DNA from: Hydractinia symbiolongicarpus | Lineage: Eukaryota > Cnidaria > Hydrozoa > Anthoathecata > Hydractiniidae | Reading direction: 5' to 3' | Length of the DNA: 64,000 nt | NCBI RefSeq assembly: GCF_029227915.1 | Contig: NC_079876.1 | Location: forward strand, 15,808,001 to 15,872,000 | In this document: piece after piece, positions 38,863 through 50,785 of the stretch | How the letters are laid out: every line of letters starts with the position of its first letter | Numbering within the stretch: the stretch's first letter is position 1 | Position numbers and translations under genes: made by a program | Notes under the pieces: generated by a model | What the model was told of the DNA's origin: nothing | Databases searched by the model: none | Seen by the model: the letters and a program-made list of their open reading frames with translations, nothing else

Positions 38863-39101
38863 TGATAATATCATCAAAGCTCAATTTTTTTGTAAGGTCG
38901 ATTGCTGGGAATGTTCAGGGGATAAGTAGTAAATTTCACATCATTGATGACACTCCATTACTAAAAAGAAAAAAAAACTCTGTAAACCCAAAATACAACG
39001 ACTATTTTTATAGCAACAAATTTCAAAAAATGTTACTTTATGGCGTGGCTTTTTTCTCTAGTTCCTCTTATTCTGAGAAACTAAAGATGGACGTTTGGTG
39101 A

Positions 39102-40344
39102 TGGTATACTCCAGAAATGCTTATTACTTTTTTATTGTGGAATTACGCAGATTAAACTATAATACTTATATTTACAAACTTTTGCTATTAAGCACTTTCG
39201 AGAATTTGGCGGGGCTTACCACAAGGAAAGAAATTTTAGCGGGAAGAATATTTGGTGCAAAGTAAATTTGGTGGAAGCTGCGAGCACTTTATTCACCCTC
39301 CCCAGGTATAATAGGTTTGGTTGTTTAATGAATATTTAAGGGACGCGGCTTGGTTAATTAAATCGGATAAATGTTATATAATGTCCAAACGCAGGGAATT
39401 CATGAAATTCATGAAGAAAAGGTTGAAATAGCATTTAAACTTTGTGGCTATATAGCTAGCGCATTACCACTCAATGACTATTTCCAAATGTACCTTCATT
39501 AAATCTAAGAACGCATGATAGAACAGCTTTACACAGCTTTATTGTTAACTGGTAGCTAGTTTTACTCGGTTTATACAGAAAATCTGCATCGCTAACTGGG
39601 TAACAAGCCTTAACGATGGTATTTGTGCAGGTCGGTATAACTCTTAACGTCATAGAAATGATAATGGTAGCTATAAATGCAAACAAACAACATTTTTAGA
39701 GAATCGAGTTCGGTCTATACTTATGACCTCGGGTAGTATTTTTTGATAAACAAGAGGGTTTATATTGTATTAGGAGTGATTTAGAAATAAAAGTACTCTG
39801 GTATAGGTATCTGGAATCGACGTTATATGCAGTTATATATATCCCATGTATCACTATAACACAGCAACTTGTAGAATAATTGATTTTCAACCTAAAGCAG
39901 TTAAAACATGTGCAGTTAGTATGAATCCTACATTCAGGTTGATAAAAATATCGCTTCTTTTATGCGGGGGTTTAAGGATGGAGAAACTGTACACATTATT
40001 AAGCATTCTACATCCGCGTAGAATTTATTCGATTATTCAGTTTATATTGTTGCCATTATTTGTGTTCAACACAGTAATGTGTAAGTACTTTTGACCGTTG
40101 GACATGAATGCGCATCAAGCGTCGTGCGAAATACTGACATACACCCCTCAGCGCTTTGCCATAGACTATGTTGTTCAGTTGTATTGTGTTCGTAATTCCG
40201 TGTCTGTAATCCTCCCTAGTTTCGTTTGTATACATGTGTCCGTGTACAAGCCATGTTAGTAGTCGCCGTATATATCGTAATTGTTGTTCTTCCCAGGTCG
40301 GTTGTTGTTTAGTGTCTTGTGTGACGGGAAGCATTTTCTGCGGG
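39102..40344. other. No supported gene
   Basis: Contains a 92-codon minus-strand frame (40334-40056) with a balanced composition and a 71-codon one at 39686-39471, neither with a known motif or splice support. The rest is AT-rich spacer. Confidence 0.4.
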
Positions 40345-40745
40345 TATGTGTTTTACTCTTAGTAATGGAATTTACAGATCTTTAAAAAACCGTTATGGAG
40401 TCTCTAAGAGTTAAGGTATTAAATATAACTATATTGTATATTGTGTCATTAACGTGTAGCAATAGAGAGGGATTTGTATTCTAGAAAATACCTTTGTACT
40501 GGTATGCATATATTTGACCAATACACATTAATTATCGCACGAGTAACTCCAAAGTCCTCTTTTGCATCTCCTGCCACCGCTGCAATTCTTATCCGAACAA
40601 CAACTTGAAAAATAGCCTCGGCATCCATTGCCGTTCTTTACACTTGGTCCGCAGTCTTTGGTAACAGTGCCGAAGAAACCACGACGAGGGTCTGCAACTC
40701 GATTGTCTTTGTATAAAAATTTTAAGGTAGCGAAAAATCATATTA
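40345..40745 (-). repeat. Duplicated segment carrying the peptide-gene terminal exon
   Basis: Minus-strand sequence is colinear with 55390-55790 on the plus strand: intron end, complete exon 3, and downstream UTR/flank. Exons 1 and 2 of the source gene are absent from the surroundings, so only the gene's 3' end was copied (or retained). Confidence 0.88.
40528..40706 (-). pseudogene. Orphan terminal exon of the cysteine-rich peptide gene
   Basis: This 179-nt open exon is the same length and phase as exon 3 of the gene at 54789-55593, with its AG acceptor and TAA stop kept. Differences are few. The second cysteine of the mature part is glycine (TGC to GGC), SS next to the first cysteine is GP, one L is F, and the basic run RRR is RRG. 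Seven cysteines remain, so one disulfide cannot form. No signal-peptide or propeptide exon lies nearby on the same strand. It is therefore either a pseudo-exon or a module used by the neighbouring minus-strand gene; a pseudogene is the simpler reading. Confidence 0.85.
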
Positions 40746-40802
40746 ACCTCTTTCAAACTTTGTCTGTGTTATTAGGTGTGAATAGTTTAGTTTATTTTCT
40801 TA

Positions 40803-42347
40803 GTTTAATAGCTTATAACAAAACCTAAAAGGGTGTTTTCATAAAGACAGTATTAAATTCAAGAATGATTGCAATTAGAAATGTGTTTCGCGGATGGACG
40901 GAAACTCACCCAAAAAAATTCGTAGTGTATCATAAATTTTGATTCCATCAATTTCAATTGGAATAGTTAACTGCTGGATATCTTCTAGTCTTGCACTTAT
41001 GTAAGACATATTATCAGCTAATGAACTAAGAGTTTTTCCCAGAAACTCTGGTGCTTCAACAATTGCTTGCACATCCATATTAACATGTTTTTCCTCCATT
41101 TCCTTGTTTGTATAAAATAATCTCGGGCCATAAAGTGCTCCTATTGTAAATAATAGATTTGCAATTCTAACATATTTTCCATTATTTTTTTAGGTATTGT
41201 CTTTTACCTGGTAAATTGGTATATGATCGTCGAACCCTTGGTGTAGCTGATAATCCATTTTTAAATCGGTTTAAATCAATTTTATTACCGTGTAGAAATG
41301 CTTTGACAGTAACATTTCCAGTCGTTCCTTCAATGTGGTATTTGCGTGGAAAATCCGATACATTCATATATATTCAAAAGTGTTATGTTAACAATGCTTG
41401 AAAAGGAAACATTTAATCTTAATGGCAATTAGCGATTAAGACTTAAAATTGATGAAAAAGCATACTTTGTCATCATTTGTCATGGACATCACTTCATTTA
41501 GTAATCCAATTTCATCAAACTCCAGAGAGCTATGGTGTTTAGCGTGGACACCTGTTGCTGAAGTCTCTTTTTCTATGAAGTGAAATGAAATATGTTATGA
41601 ATGTTGAAGAACATATTCTTATAGGCTTAAATTTGGTAGAATTATTCTGACTACAACTGGAATCAATTACCTATTTTCTGAATGATCTCTGTTTATTATG
41701 ACATACACCAGACATTCCTGTGCCAAACTGTGCTTCGTCATTTTTGTTATCTTTTTGGAAGTTATTCTCGATTGATTTTTATTTTATTTTTATATGAGAT
41801 GTTCTCAATATCTTTTTTTTTTTATTTTACTTTTCCTTGGGGTCATATACAGTCTTGAAAGAGTCGTTCAAACCATGAATGACTACTGATTATGCTTCCA
41901 TTGCTTCTATTTTTTTATTTTTTTATTTTTTGCAAATTCCAGTGTCTTTGATTTATTTGGCATTGGTGCCGAAGTTATTATTTTAAAGCCTTATGACGAC
42001 ATTTTGTAGCTTCAACCACTTATCCCTACTAAATAAATACATATGTTGATCTTTTACATCTGCTGCTCTTTTATTTTAACTGCGATAATTCCCGAGTTTT
42101 TTATGTTGAAGTAATACTCAGAAATATCAAAGACATTGGAAAATTGATCAGAAAATTCACAATTCTTTTTCTTTGAAAAGTGATATCTTTTTAACCTTAA
42201 TAAAGCTGCGGTACGTATAAATTCACATGAGAAAAGTTGGCGATTTTCACGATGGGTTTTCGCACACCAACTGTCTATTCTTTGAAATAATTTTCTCTTG
42301 AATCCGTCATTATGCTTATCTTGATAACCCCATGATAATAACAACAT
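40803..42347 (-). CDS. Uncharacterised multi-exon protein
   Basis: Best-supported pair of exons: 41367-41208 (53 codons plus one base, with KYHIEGTTGNVTVKAFLHGN and SATPRVRRSYTNLP) and 41140-40910 (GALYGPRLFY...IPIEIDGIKIYDTLRIF). They join in phase across a 67-bp intron with donor CCAG|GTAAAA and acceptor ACAATAG, and the second ends at a consensus GTGAGT. A short last exon at 40824-40803 (FCYKLLN-stop) with AATAAA just after it would close the gene. Upstream, 41572-41466 (KETSATGVHAKHHSS...) also has GT/AG borders, but its phase (0) does not match the next exon, where no acceptor is seen ahead of the ATG at 41367. A 97-codon frame at 42347-42054 (WGYQDKHNDGFKRKLFQRID) looks coding and may be the first exon. 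I do not recognise the family. The upstream exons could be a separate transcript, or the gene could be damaged. Confidence 0.5.
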
Positions 42348-42744
42348 ACGGGAAGTCCGTCACATATGTCGGACAAAATAACGACAAATGCCGTGAAATT
42401 TTATTAGAGTCGGCAAAATCCACCAAAGTGTCGGGATTCGCTGTTCTCACTATAACGGGCAATCGATACATGAAGTAAACAACGTAGAATGACTCTCAGG
42501 CGCACCTGTTATTAATAAAAAAGATGTCGCTTTTTAATTGGGGGCCTGTATGGTGCCTAACTGACCAAGCTCTCCGAGTGACGCAAAAACATATCGGCGT
42601 CGTACACGGGTAATTTTATTTTATTTTTGATATATCTTTTTTCCATGATGCCTCCAGTGCATATCAAAAATGATATTTCCACCTAAATCGCGTGTTATAG
42701 TGAGATTCGTATAAGGCCAGTGTGGGGATCATGCCATAAGTCAC
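42348..42744. other. No gene seen; possible promoter side of the minus-strand gene
   Basis: Lies upstream of the ATG at 42347 on the minus strand. No TATA box or tandem motif stands out. Confidence 0.35.
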
Positions 42745-44625
42745 CCGAGAAGTACTTTTTGGATTAAATGCCCACTTTGAATCAGATCCTAAGAAAGATG
42801 TAACAACATTTAAATTATAAAAACCTCGAGCTGGTGCAAAGTCCTAAAAAGGATTTACAACCACTTTAAAGAAGCAGGATGTCAAAATGTACTGAATGGT
42901 TAAAATGCAGCAGGGGTGGTTGGCGTGGTGAAAGATGCTAGAGTGCTGCTGTAGTTGGATTTATTACTTTCGCTGACGAGAAAAGAAAGGAAATTTTAAT
43001 GCAAAATTGATTTTTAACTACACTTCTCGCAATGTGTAACTTCTCCACCACGAAATTCGGTATACACAAATGAAATTAGGACGCCTACTTCTCCTTTTGA
43101 GCCTGAATGTCACATTCAGTGATTCCCTTAAACAAGTTAACGAGGTTGCCCACTGATCATGGCAACAATGCTTTCCGTAGTGATTTGAATTTTAATTAAG
43201 AAGGTATTCTATAACTTTTGAGCATTTGCCGTTCAAGTTTCTGAATCAGAAAGATTTATCGATATGATGCGTAATCCATAAATGGAGTACGATGGCGCGC
43301 GTGGGCGTAAAAAAGCTATAGGAACAAATTGAAACGTCTGTTTTTGTGTAGTGAATGTGACAACATTCTATTACTTTCGAATCTTTGGACAAGTGTGTCA
43401 AGCAGGCGTTAACAAATGTCATTGACAGTCAGATTCGGAAAACGAGAGTATGGTTAGAAATGCTGAGTTGCAATAAACTAAATTCAAACACAAATGAAAG
43501 GGTTAATGGTCATAAAAAGGAGAAAATACACAACGCTTGGTAGAATTAGGACCGATGTACGAGGAAAATTCTTGATTGTGCGCCCGTGGAAAGTTTCGTA
43601 TACAGAGTGTCTCTATTTTCCTTGCAAGTAGTAAATGCTTCTTTAAAGCCCATATTTATGGAGATTAGGAATTTGTATGTAGTAGCTAGTTATCGCACAA
43701 AGCCGAAAAAAATATCGGAAATATTTCTTTGATTTTCTATGAAATATACAAGAACTAAAAAACGAAAAAATATAACGATATTTTTCGAGAACAAGTGCGA
43801 TAACTAGTTTATCATATAAACCAAGCATAAATCATTGTAATTTGATATACTCGCCAGATGATTGTTCAATTTCAATCACGGTTTATAAAGGTTCAAGAGC
43901 GAAATAATTATTTGCAAGATAATATATAAGATCATGTCCTTTAATTCATAAGAACTTTTTAATTTGAATTATGCGCGAGATGTTAATTATTTCCAAAAAA
44001 AGCGTATTTATGCCATGTTTTATTGAATTTATATGAAAATGAATTTCATAGTAATATATTCATATTAATTCAATACAAATTAGTTGAAGTTAAGTTAAAC
44101 AATTGAAATAAACACAAAACTTCCTTAACGCCCTATTTCAGCCAATCAGAGAGAAAAAATACGCTTTTTGCACTGAAAAATAAGTAAAAATTGCACTCGT
44201 TTCTCGGTAGAAAACAAAAATATAGCATATATCACAGTGCGAGAAAAACTCTAACCATATGATAATACCTTATACTAAGAAATTAACGAATTATGAAAAC
44301 AACGTACTTTATATTGACGCTGTTCGTCGAAAGCATAAAATTAACGCGATTTTTCAAAAGAAATACATTCTAGATGGATAAAGTTAATGTATATTGGGAG
44401 AAAGTAATAAATTCAACTACGGCAGCACTCTTGCATCTTTTACCACGTCAACCACCCCTGCTGCATTTTAACCATTCAGCACTGTTTGACGTCCTGCTTC
44501 TTTAAAGTGGTTGCAAATCCTTTTTAGGACTTTGCACCAGCTCGAGGTTTTTATAATTTAAATGTTGTTACATCTTTTCTAGCACCGGATTCGATGGGTC
44601 ATTTCACCAAAAAATTACTTTTGGA
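42745..44625. mobile_element. Foldback element with ~220-bp inverted arms
   Basis: The left arm (about 42745-42971) and right arm (about 44400-44625) are reverse complements. They share CCTCGAGCTGGTGCAAAGTC, AAAGAAGCAGGATGTC-like sequence (GACGTCCTGCTTCTTT on the right), and GCAGCAGGGGTGGTTG. The inner 180 bp match at roughly 90%; the outer 40 bp are more diverged. The 1.4-kb interior has no credible gene. Long arms with an unrelated interior fit a foldback or Mutator-like non-autonomous element; target duplications were not identified. Confidence 0.85.
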
Positions 44626-44783
44626 TATTTTATAGAACAAAAGTCAACAGCTCCGAAATTTGTAGTTTTGATTCTTTCAATAGGAAAGTTCTTTTTTAAG
44701 TAAAAAAAACTGTCCATTCAGAAAGTTTATTTCTTTAAAGTGTAAATTCTCTTATTAACATTAAAATATATTGCATAAAAAAC

Positions 44784-47700
44784 CTTGTCGCCAGTGCGTT
44801 TTGCATCTTTTCTGTCAATAATGAAGAAACAGGCGCTGGGAAGAAGGGTGTTGCATGAAGTGAGCTAGTTGCTGTCGAAAGGTTTAAGAAAGTTAAAACC
44901 AGGGACTATATTTTGGACTTTATAAATATATTTGAGCACAAATCTATAACTTCAGAGCCAAAAAATTTCAAAACTGTCAATATACTTTCTGTGCTGTGTC
45001 GTTGCATGCCTACGAATAGCAAATCTCTAACGCGATGAAGTTCCAAACCCATAGCTGAAACCACGAAGCAGAAAAGTCGAGGGGCTACGGAGCTTTAAAG
45101 CTATGAAGTGAAGATTATAAAAGCTAAAGCGGAAGGAAAGCTGTGAAACATTTGCCTTCAGATTCTCCTGTAATCCTGCATTTACGTACTTTAGAGCCCG
45201 ATTACCTCCTTTAACAAAAATGCAACAATTGGGAAGAAATAGTTGAGGGTACGTACTGTAGTCAAAAAAATATCTTAGTTACGGCAGATAGCCTATTTAC
45301 GCTATGTGGTTCTGTCTTTTATGCCTGTGAAAATGCACTCGTCTCTCCGAAACTTTTTTAAGTAACTTAACCTTGTTCATTAGCATTAACTATTCAACAA
45401 GCCGTCTGTTTACCTAATTAGAAGAAATTAAAATACTGTTTGTACTGTTTGACGTCTTATACCTTTTCGAGTTTTTTTTTTAATTAGTGTAGTGTATAAT
45501 TAAATTGTCTGTCTAATGGCTGATATAATTAATACGAACAATAATATTCTTGCACAACACAACGCCATCAAAAGTTTTAGTTTATTTTGTAGAGCTCTGG
45601 TGACGAGAAGACCACATGATACGCAATACGAAATATATTTTACTGTACTGGACTTTGTCCAACTAAAACTCTGCTTATAAACGAATTTTCGGGCACTAAA
45701 CAAACGAAAGTTCGAAAATATACTTCTCTGTAGTTAATTTCAGTGTTGTAGGTATAGAGAATCACCAGTTCCATCAATTAGTTGTATTTAACGACCTTTT
45801 GGCCGCATACATAGTAAAATAACTTATTTTGCAATAGGTGATATGAATACATAGTATCATCGTGCGATATATCATTGCACAAATAGAAATAAAGGAACAT
45901 ACGCAATATTTCTATTCAAAGAAGGTTTATCACAATGAATTAATCAAATTGTCATTCAGCTCTAGATCGTTGTTATTCCTAGCGTTGGAGAGTCAAAAAA
46001 TTCTCCACACAAGAGCTAGACTTGTCATATATTACGTTTTACATTTTTCTTAATGATTTCAAAGCCTGAGTGATATATTTCCCAAAACTGGAAATATAAT
46101 CAGAACGCCACGCTTAGGAATAGTTTAAAGGATTTTTGAAGGAAGCAGCAAGCATTTTAGGTCAGCATTACCCTGGCGGTAATGTACTAATTCACGAGCA
46201 TTTTAATAAGACAACAAAGATGTTTTTCTTCCTTTATTCGACACTGACATATCTGTTATGGAAATACTTTTCGTTTTATGAAAAACAATGTTTTTTTTGT
46301 TGCGGATTCCTTTAACTCCCACAGATTATTTCTGAGTTATCTCATAACAAAAATCCTTAATTAAACAAACGTTCAGTTGAAAGATTACAGTGTATAGGTA
46401 ATTAATTGACGTTCATGACAGAATAGATTAAAGTAGGTTATGGCAAAGTATAGGTGAATTTTTATTATAGCACATCCGTTTGTCTTTTAACAGGAAGTAT
46501 TTCCACCCAATCCAACCTTCTAGCATGACGGGCTAGTAATATTGGTACCTGACGTAAATGGACATACCGATTTTTTATGATTAAGGATACAGTAACCCCT
46601 GAGACACATACTCAGTATATTTAAAATATCTCCTCTGCTTGCTATATTAACCCTAACAAATATATATATTCTAAAAGCCAAATAAATTATCTCTAGACTG
46701 ATGATAAGATATTTCCATAAAAAAAATCTAAAAAAGAGAAAAAAAATTATAAACAAAAATTCACCCTTCCATTTTATTTTGTCGAACACTCCCCTCAGTA
46801 AAATTTTTGTTCGTTAAAAAAATAACATTTCGAAGCTCTTATTCAGCTCTAAAAAACTTTTTTTACTCAAAACAACACGTGGTTCCAAAAATATAGCATA
46901 TTTTGTGTTACAATAGCTGTTTTATGACTGATTTATCTATTTTTAAGCATGATAGATCAATAACTCGATATTTACTCACTTTCTGTGTTAAAAAAGCAAA
47001 GTTTTGTAGCCAAAGATAATTGTCGCAACAAACTTGTTTTTGTACAATTTCGACAAGATGGAGGGAAGTGATCGACAAAAATATATATTCGTTACGATTG
47101 AAAATCTTATGTCGAGAAAGACTGAATCAAAGACCTTTGCTTTTACCTACAAGAATCATGGTTACACCCACTTAAACGTTATGAATAACTAACAACTCAT
47201 GAATATTTTATTTGAAATTAAAGGTAAAGTGTTTTCGCAGAACTTTGGGTCTAGTTATTGATAAACAGACAACAGGATAACATAACATAACATAAAGATA
47301 AAAACGAAATAAATAAATAAATTAATTAAAAAGGCATAGATACTAACTAATAATAATTTTGTATGGATTATTAAAGTGTGAACGTTTCCTATGTTATATG
47401 TAGAGATGTAATTTTTTATTCGTTCTGCAAAACTCTCTTTAATTATCATACAGATTAAATATTTTAAGGAATTTTAAACTTTGAGCACACTATTAAAACA
47501 CTAAAAGATAAAATAATCTTAACAATAATTATTTTTGATTTTTTTAAAAAAATATCAGGGGAATATGCCAAAGAATTGAAATTAAAGAAAATATTTTTTT
47601 TAAAAAAAATGACTCTAAAGGGGGTTACCGTATCCTTGCTGCACCCAGTGTAGTAGGTTTGTCTGCCACTCATATATCTACTTCAATATGATTGATAGCA

Positions 47701-47955
47701 ATGGGCGCAATTTCCTAACACGTTATGGCGGTGCCTTAGAACTGCTTTTTAAGGTACTGCAAGAAATATACAGAAGCTAATGCACCCCATTTTCATGAAA
47801 ATACTCATGAAATAGTAATAGCTACCCAACTGGCTTTGTAATTCACCCTTAAAATCTATATTTGTAAGTAAAATCCTAAAATTTGTTTCGTTTAGATTTA
47901 TATATTTCTTGAAAATTTGACAAAACATTTTTCCTTCACAAACATAAAAAATATG
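44784..47955 (+). repeat. Large duplicated segment, copy 1 (interrupted)
   Basis: Colinear with 58450-60600. Shared landmarks are TATATTTTGGACTTTATAAA (44905), GTCGTTGCATGCCTACGAAT (44998), CATGATACGCAATACG (45616) and ATTGGTACCT (46540). The first 824 bp (44784-45607) are bounded by inverted ends CTTGTCGCCAGTGC / GCTCTGGTGACGAG, decayed versions of the ends seen in copy 2. The copy is interrupted by the TTAA element at 46581-47637. Short frames along it are not conserved between copies. Confidence 0.9.
46581..47637. mobile_element. TTAA-flanked inverted-repeat element, copy 2
   Basis: The ends are TTAA-GGATACAGTAACCCC at 46581 and GGGGTTACCGTATCC-TT at 47637; the right TTAA is reduced to TTGC. 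About 1.05 kb, reverse-complementary to the element at 25.7-28.1 kb without its nested insertion. The unoccupied site is seen in copy 2 of the large duplication near 60230, where about 50 bp of other sequence stands instead, so insertion was accompanied by a small deletion or the copies diverged there. Confidence 0.87.
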
Positions 47956-49730
47956 GAAACTTTTGGCAGAAGCCATTGCTAATCCGGTACCATTTTAATA
48001 TACAAACAGACATAGAGATGTTGACAGCAAATTTCATCAACCAAAATAAAACACTAATCATTTTCGTTATAAGGATCTCTTTTGTAAAAGACTAAATTTA
48101 AACAAGAAAAGACTTGCGTTATTGAGGTGTTTTACCAAGAAAAAACTATATCGTAGAGGATTGTCTTTTCTAAAGCTACTTGATGAGGATATCATAGTAT
48201 GTAACAGTACGACAAAATTAAGTCAAAAATTTCATTGATTGGTTGCCATGGTTACCCGTGGCTAGGAAAAATATAGGCAAAATATATTACATTTTGCTGC
48301 TCGATGCCTAACCAATTAACTTAATAACATGCGTTATTTCAAGTGCTTTTTTGACCGCTTTTGTTCCTCAAGGGTCACGTGTATGGATTAAGTGAAGCGC
48401 ATTTTCGTAAGGCTGACCTGTCTTCCAAAGAACTGATGCGGTATTTTTTGGACGACAGAAAAGCTAAAACAGGGCGAAACAGGCAATATCTCGACAAAAT
48501 AACTGATAGACAAAACTTCGATTTGAAAATCGGTTTCATTGAAACACTAGGTGGTACTAATGCCTGCATCGGCAGAAGAAATTGCAAAGTGTGTATGCTC
48601 CGATATTGAGAATTCTTGTTTTGCGTGGGTACCGAACTTAAATGGATTATTTTAAAAAGATTACTTTATGGACATTCCTGACTTTTGGATCAACAAAAGG
48701 TGTACAGCAGCACAATTTTGACCTAAAAAGCACCAAATACCTAAGAGCATTAAGTCTAATTGACGACAAGTAAACTCTGACGAATTCACTTTGGTGGGTA
48801 AACTGTTGATGCAGCTTTCTGACTGCTTGTGCAACAATACGTTTTACAATTAGAACTGTAATTTATTGTCTTGAGAGGCTCAAAAACGGCATCTAGCAAT
48901 TTTTTTAAGCGTTAAACATGGAACAAGATGCAGAAAGCTTCCTAAAAATGACAAAAATGGTCGCTATGGGCGTTGCTATGCAGTTTTTTTGCGCTTGGTT
49001 GCGAAAAGAGCCAATATAAACCGAAATTTTTGAATAGCGCTACGTCCGAGAATAGGTAAAAGACAATTCTTGAAAATTAGACATTTTTTCTTGGTAAACC
49101 ACCTTAACTGAGTGAAAACTGAATATCTAGAAAGCTTTCTTTTTTACCTGAATTTGGAAATTTTGGTTTATTTTAATTTGTTGTTTTGGAACGAAAGATG
49201 AAAAATATGTTGAAAATATGTTTGTTTTGCCCACTTAGACGAGAACCAAAGCCAAACAATAAGTTTAAATTTTGAAAAAAATATCGAACTTCCCTTCTGG
49301 TAGCGGATTCTACGCCAAAACAAATCCCGTGAAATCAAGAGATAAGGAAACGTCGAGTTTTATGATTCTATAGATTCTCTGTGTTATATTATGTAAATTA
49401 TGTAAAGTTGGTATTGGAATGGATAACATCGTTTTGAGCTGATTTGATAAAGCTTTGAATCGCCGAATAAGCTTTTGTGGTGAAGACATTGTAATTCAAT
49501 TTACATCGCACTCCAACATTAAAAATAGAATTGTTTACCGATAAAATCAGAAATAACTTTGCAAAATGACCACATTAATTTGTTTTTTTTTTCAATAGCC
49601 AATTATACGTTCAATAGTATTAATTCTATATCTTTCCAGTAACATTTCTATGGCTACGAAGAACACAAAATCAGATAAAAAAACTCTCTTGAAAACTATG
49701 ATTATAAGAACTAATGGTGTTTTAGTTGTA
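47956..49730. other. No supported gene; one possible coding remnant
   Basis: An 82-codon plus-strand frame at 48361-48609 (with FDLKIGFIETLGGTN and CIGRRNCKVC) has balanced composition and a small Cys-rich end, but I cannot name it and the displayed start is TTG. The rest is AT-rich with no motif. Confidence 0.4.
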
Positions 49731-49732
49731 AG

Positions 49733-49733
49733 C

Positions 49734-49767
<34 letters not shown>

Positions 49768-49801
49768 GTAACGAAAACAAAAATAACAACGACAACTAAA
49801 T

Positions 49802-49838
<37 letters not shown>

Positions 49839-49872
49839 GTAACGAAAACAAAAATAACAACGACAACTAAAT

Positions 49873-49903
<31 letters not shown>

Positions 49904-49906
49904 TCA
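49733..49906. repeat. (AAC)n microsatellite with a repeated spacer
   Basis: Three AAC runs are separated by two copies of a 35-bp spacer, beginning AGTAACGAAAACAAAAATAA and ending GACAACTAAAT. The spacers are identical, so the whole run-plus-spacer unit was duplicated. The poly-L and poly-C frames on the minus strand are artefacts. Confidence 0.95.
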
Positions 49907-50530
49907 GATTGAATCAATTAGCTACATATGCTTACCAGTTAGTGTATTTGCCAAAATTTTGCGATTAGTTAGACATTGGCTAAGAAAACAGGTGAAAATA
50001 GGATAACTAATTATTATTATAAGTTACCACAGAACTAACCTTCTTAGCTATGGCATGATTTAAAGTCATTGAAAAGGCATTTAATTGGGTTCCTCCTAAG
50101 GAAAAGAGAATGTACCTATAACAACTCAAAACATATTTTATAGTAATAAAAATATTGTTAAAAATCCCGGACTCGGCCCGTACAGTCAAAAGTGTACAAA
50201 GAAAGTACCCAGGGATTAACCTCATTTCCCGAACGATTTTTTAAATTATTTTTTCACCACTAAAACGCATGAGACTTGTAGTTTCCAAAAATGATTTCAT
50301 TTTTGATGAGACGCTGAATAAAAGGAGTTTAATTGCCGGCAAACGAAAACCCGCGATTTCCCGTAAATCCCGGACTCGGCCCGTATAGTCAAAATATTAT
50401 TATTAAAAAGTGAAATATATAAAAGTAAATAAGTTTTTCGGTTCATTTTTTCCTTTAAAAAAAGAATTGTATAAGAAACTAATAATTATATCATTTTTGT
50501 TTATAATAAACCTCAAAACTGCACAAATTT
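49907..50530. other. No gene; contains a spaced direct repeat
   Basis: TCCCGGACTCGGCCCGTA plus nine more bases occurs at 50165-50191 and 50368-50394 with one difference, 203 bp apart and much richer in GC than the surroundings. It could be the ends of a small insertion or a duplicated regulatory block. Confidence 0.7.
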
Positions 50531-50707
50531 ATGTCAACAAGACACACAAGGCTTCTCAAAGAAAAGACTTGCGTGGTTGTTGTTAAAGATGTTGCGGGAA
50601 AGTTCGTTTATAAATTTGTTGACAAATTTGTTAAAGAAGTTAGTATTGTTGTTGCAGCGCCAAACGAAGAAATATTGAAAGAAAATGTCACATCGAACAA
50701 GGATAGC
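50531..50707 (+). CDS. Short coding-like frame truncated by a MITE
   Basis: ATG at 50531 opens a frame (MSTRHTRLLKEKTCVVVVKD..., then a V/F/K-rich stretch and VVAAPNEEILKENV) with reasonable codon variety. Its last 17 residues are contributed by the MITE at 50708. No acceptor or donor was established and no family is recognised. It may be an exon fragment or chance. Confidence 0.3.
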
Positions 50708-50785
50708 ACCCTCGTTTCCAGGGATTTTTTGTCTTTTAGGAAAAAACGGATTTTCTAAAACGCGAAAATCCTTGGGAACAAGAGA
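50708..50785. mobile_element. Tiny hairpin MITE
   Basis: The left arm CCTCGTTTCCAGGGATTTTT and a right arm whose reverse complement is CTTGTTCCCAAGGATTTTCG fold over about 28 bp around a short loop. The ends resemble the CTCGTCCCCAGGGC termini of the segment at 58450, suggesting one family of ends. Confidence 0.7.

Noticed and set aside
40628-40828. 66-codon plus-strand frame, and its counterpart on the minus strand at 55263-55493
   Set aside because: Both are antisense to the terminal exon of the cysteine-rich peptide gene and its copy; the splice sites and cysteine pattern support the other strand.
46520-46789. 89-codon minus-strand frame and its look-alike at 27935-28144
   Set aside because: Both lie in the terminal part of the TTAA element copies; the shared frame is short, hydrophobic and AT-driven, and the rest of the element has no conserved frame.
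49592-49904. Minus-strand frames rich in poly-L, poly-C and poly-V
   Set aside because: Translations of the (AAC)n microsatellite.
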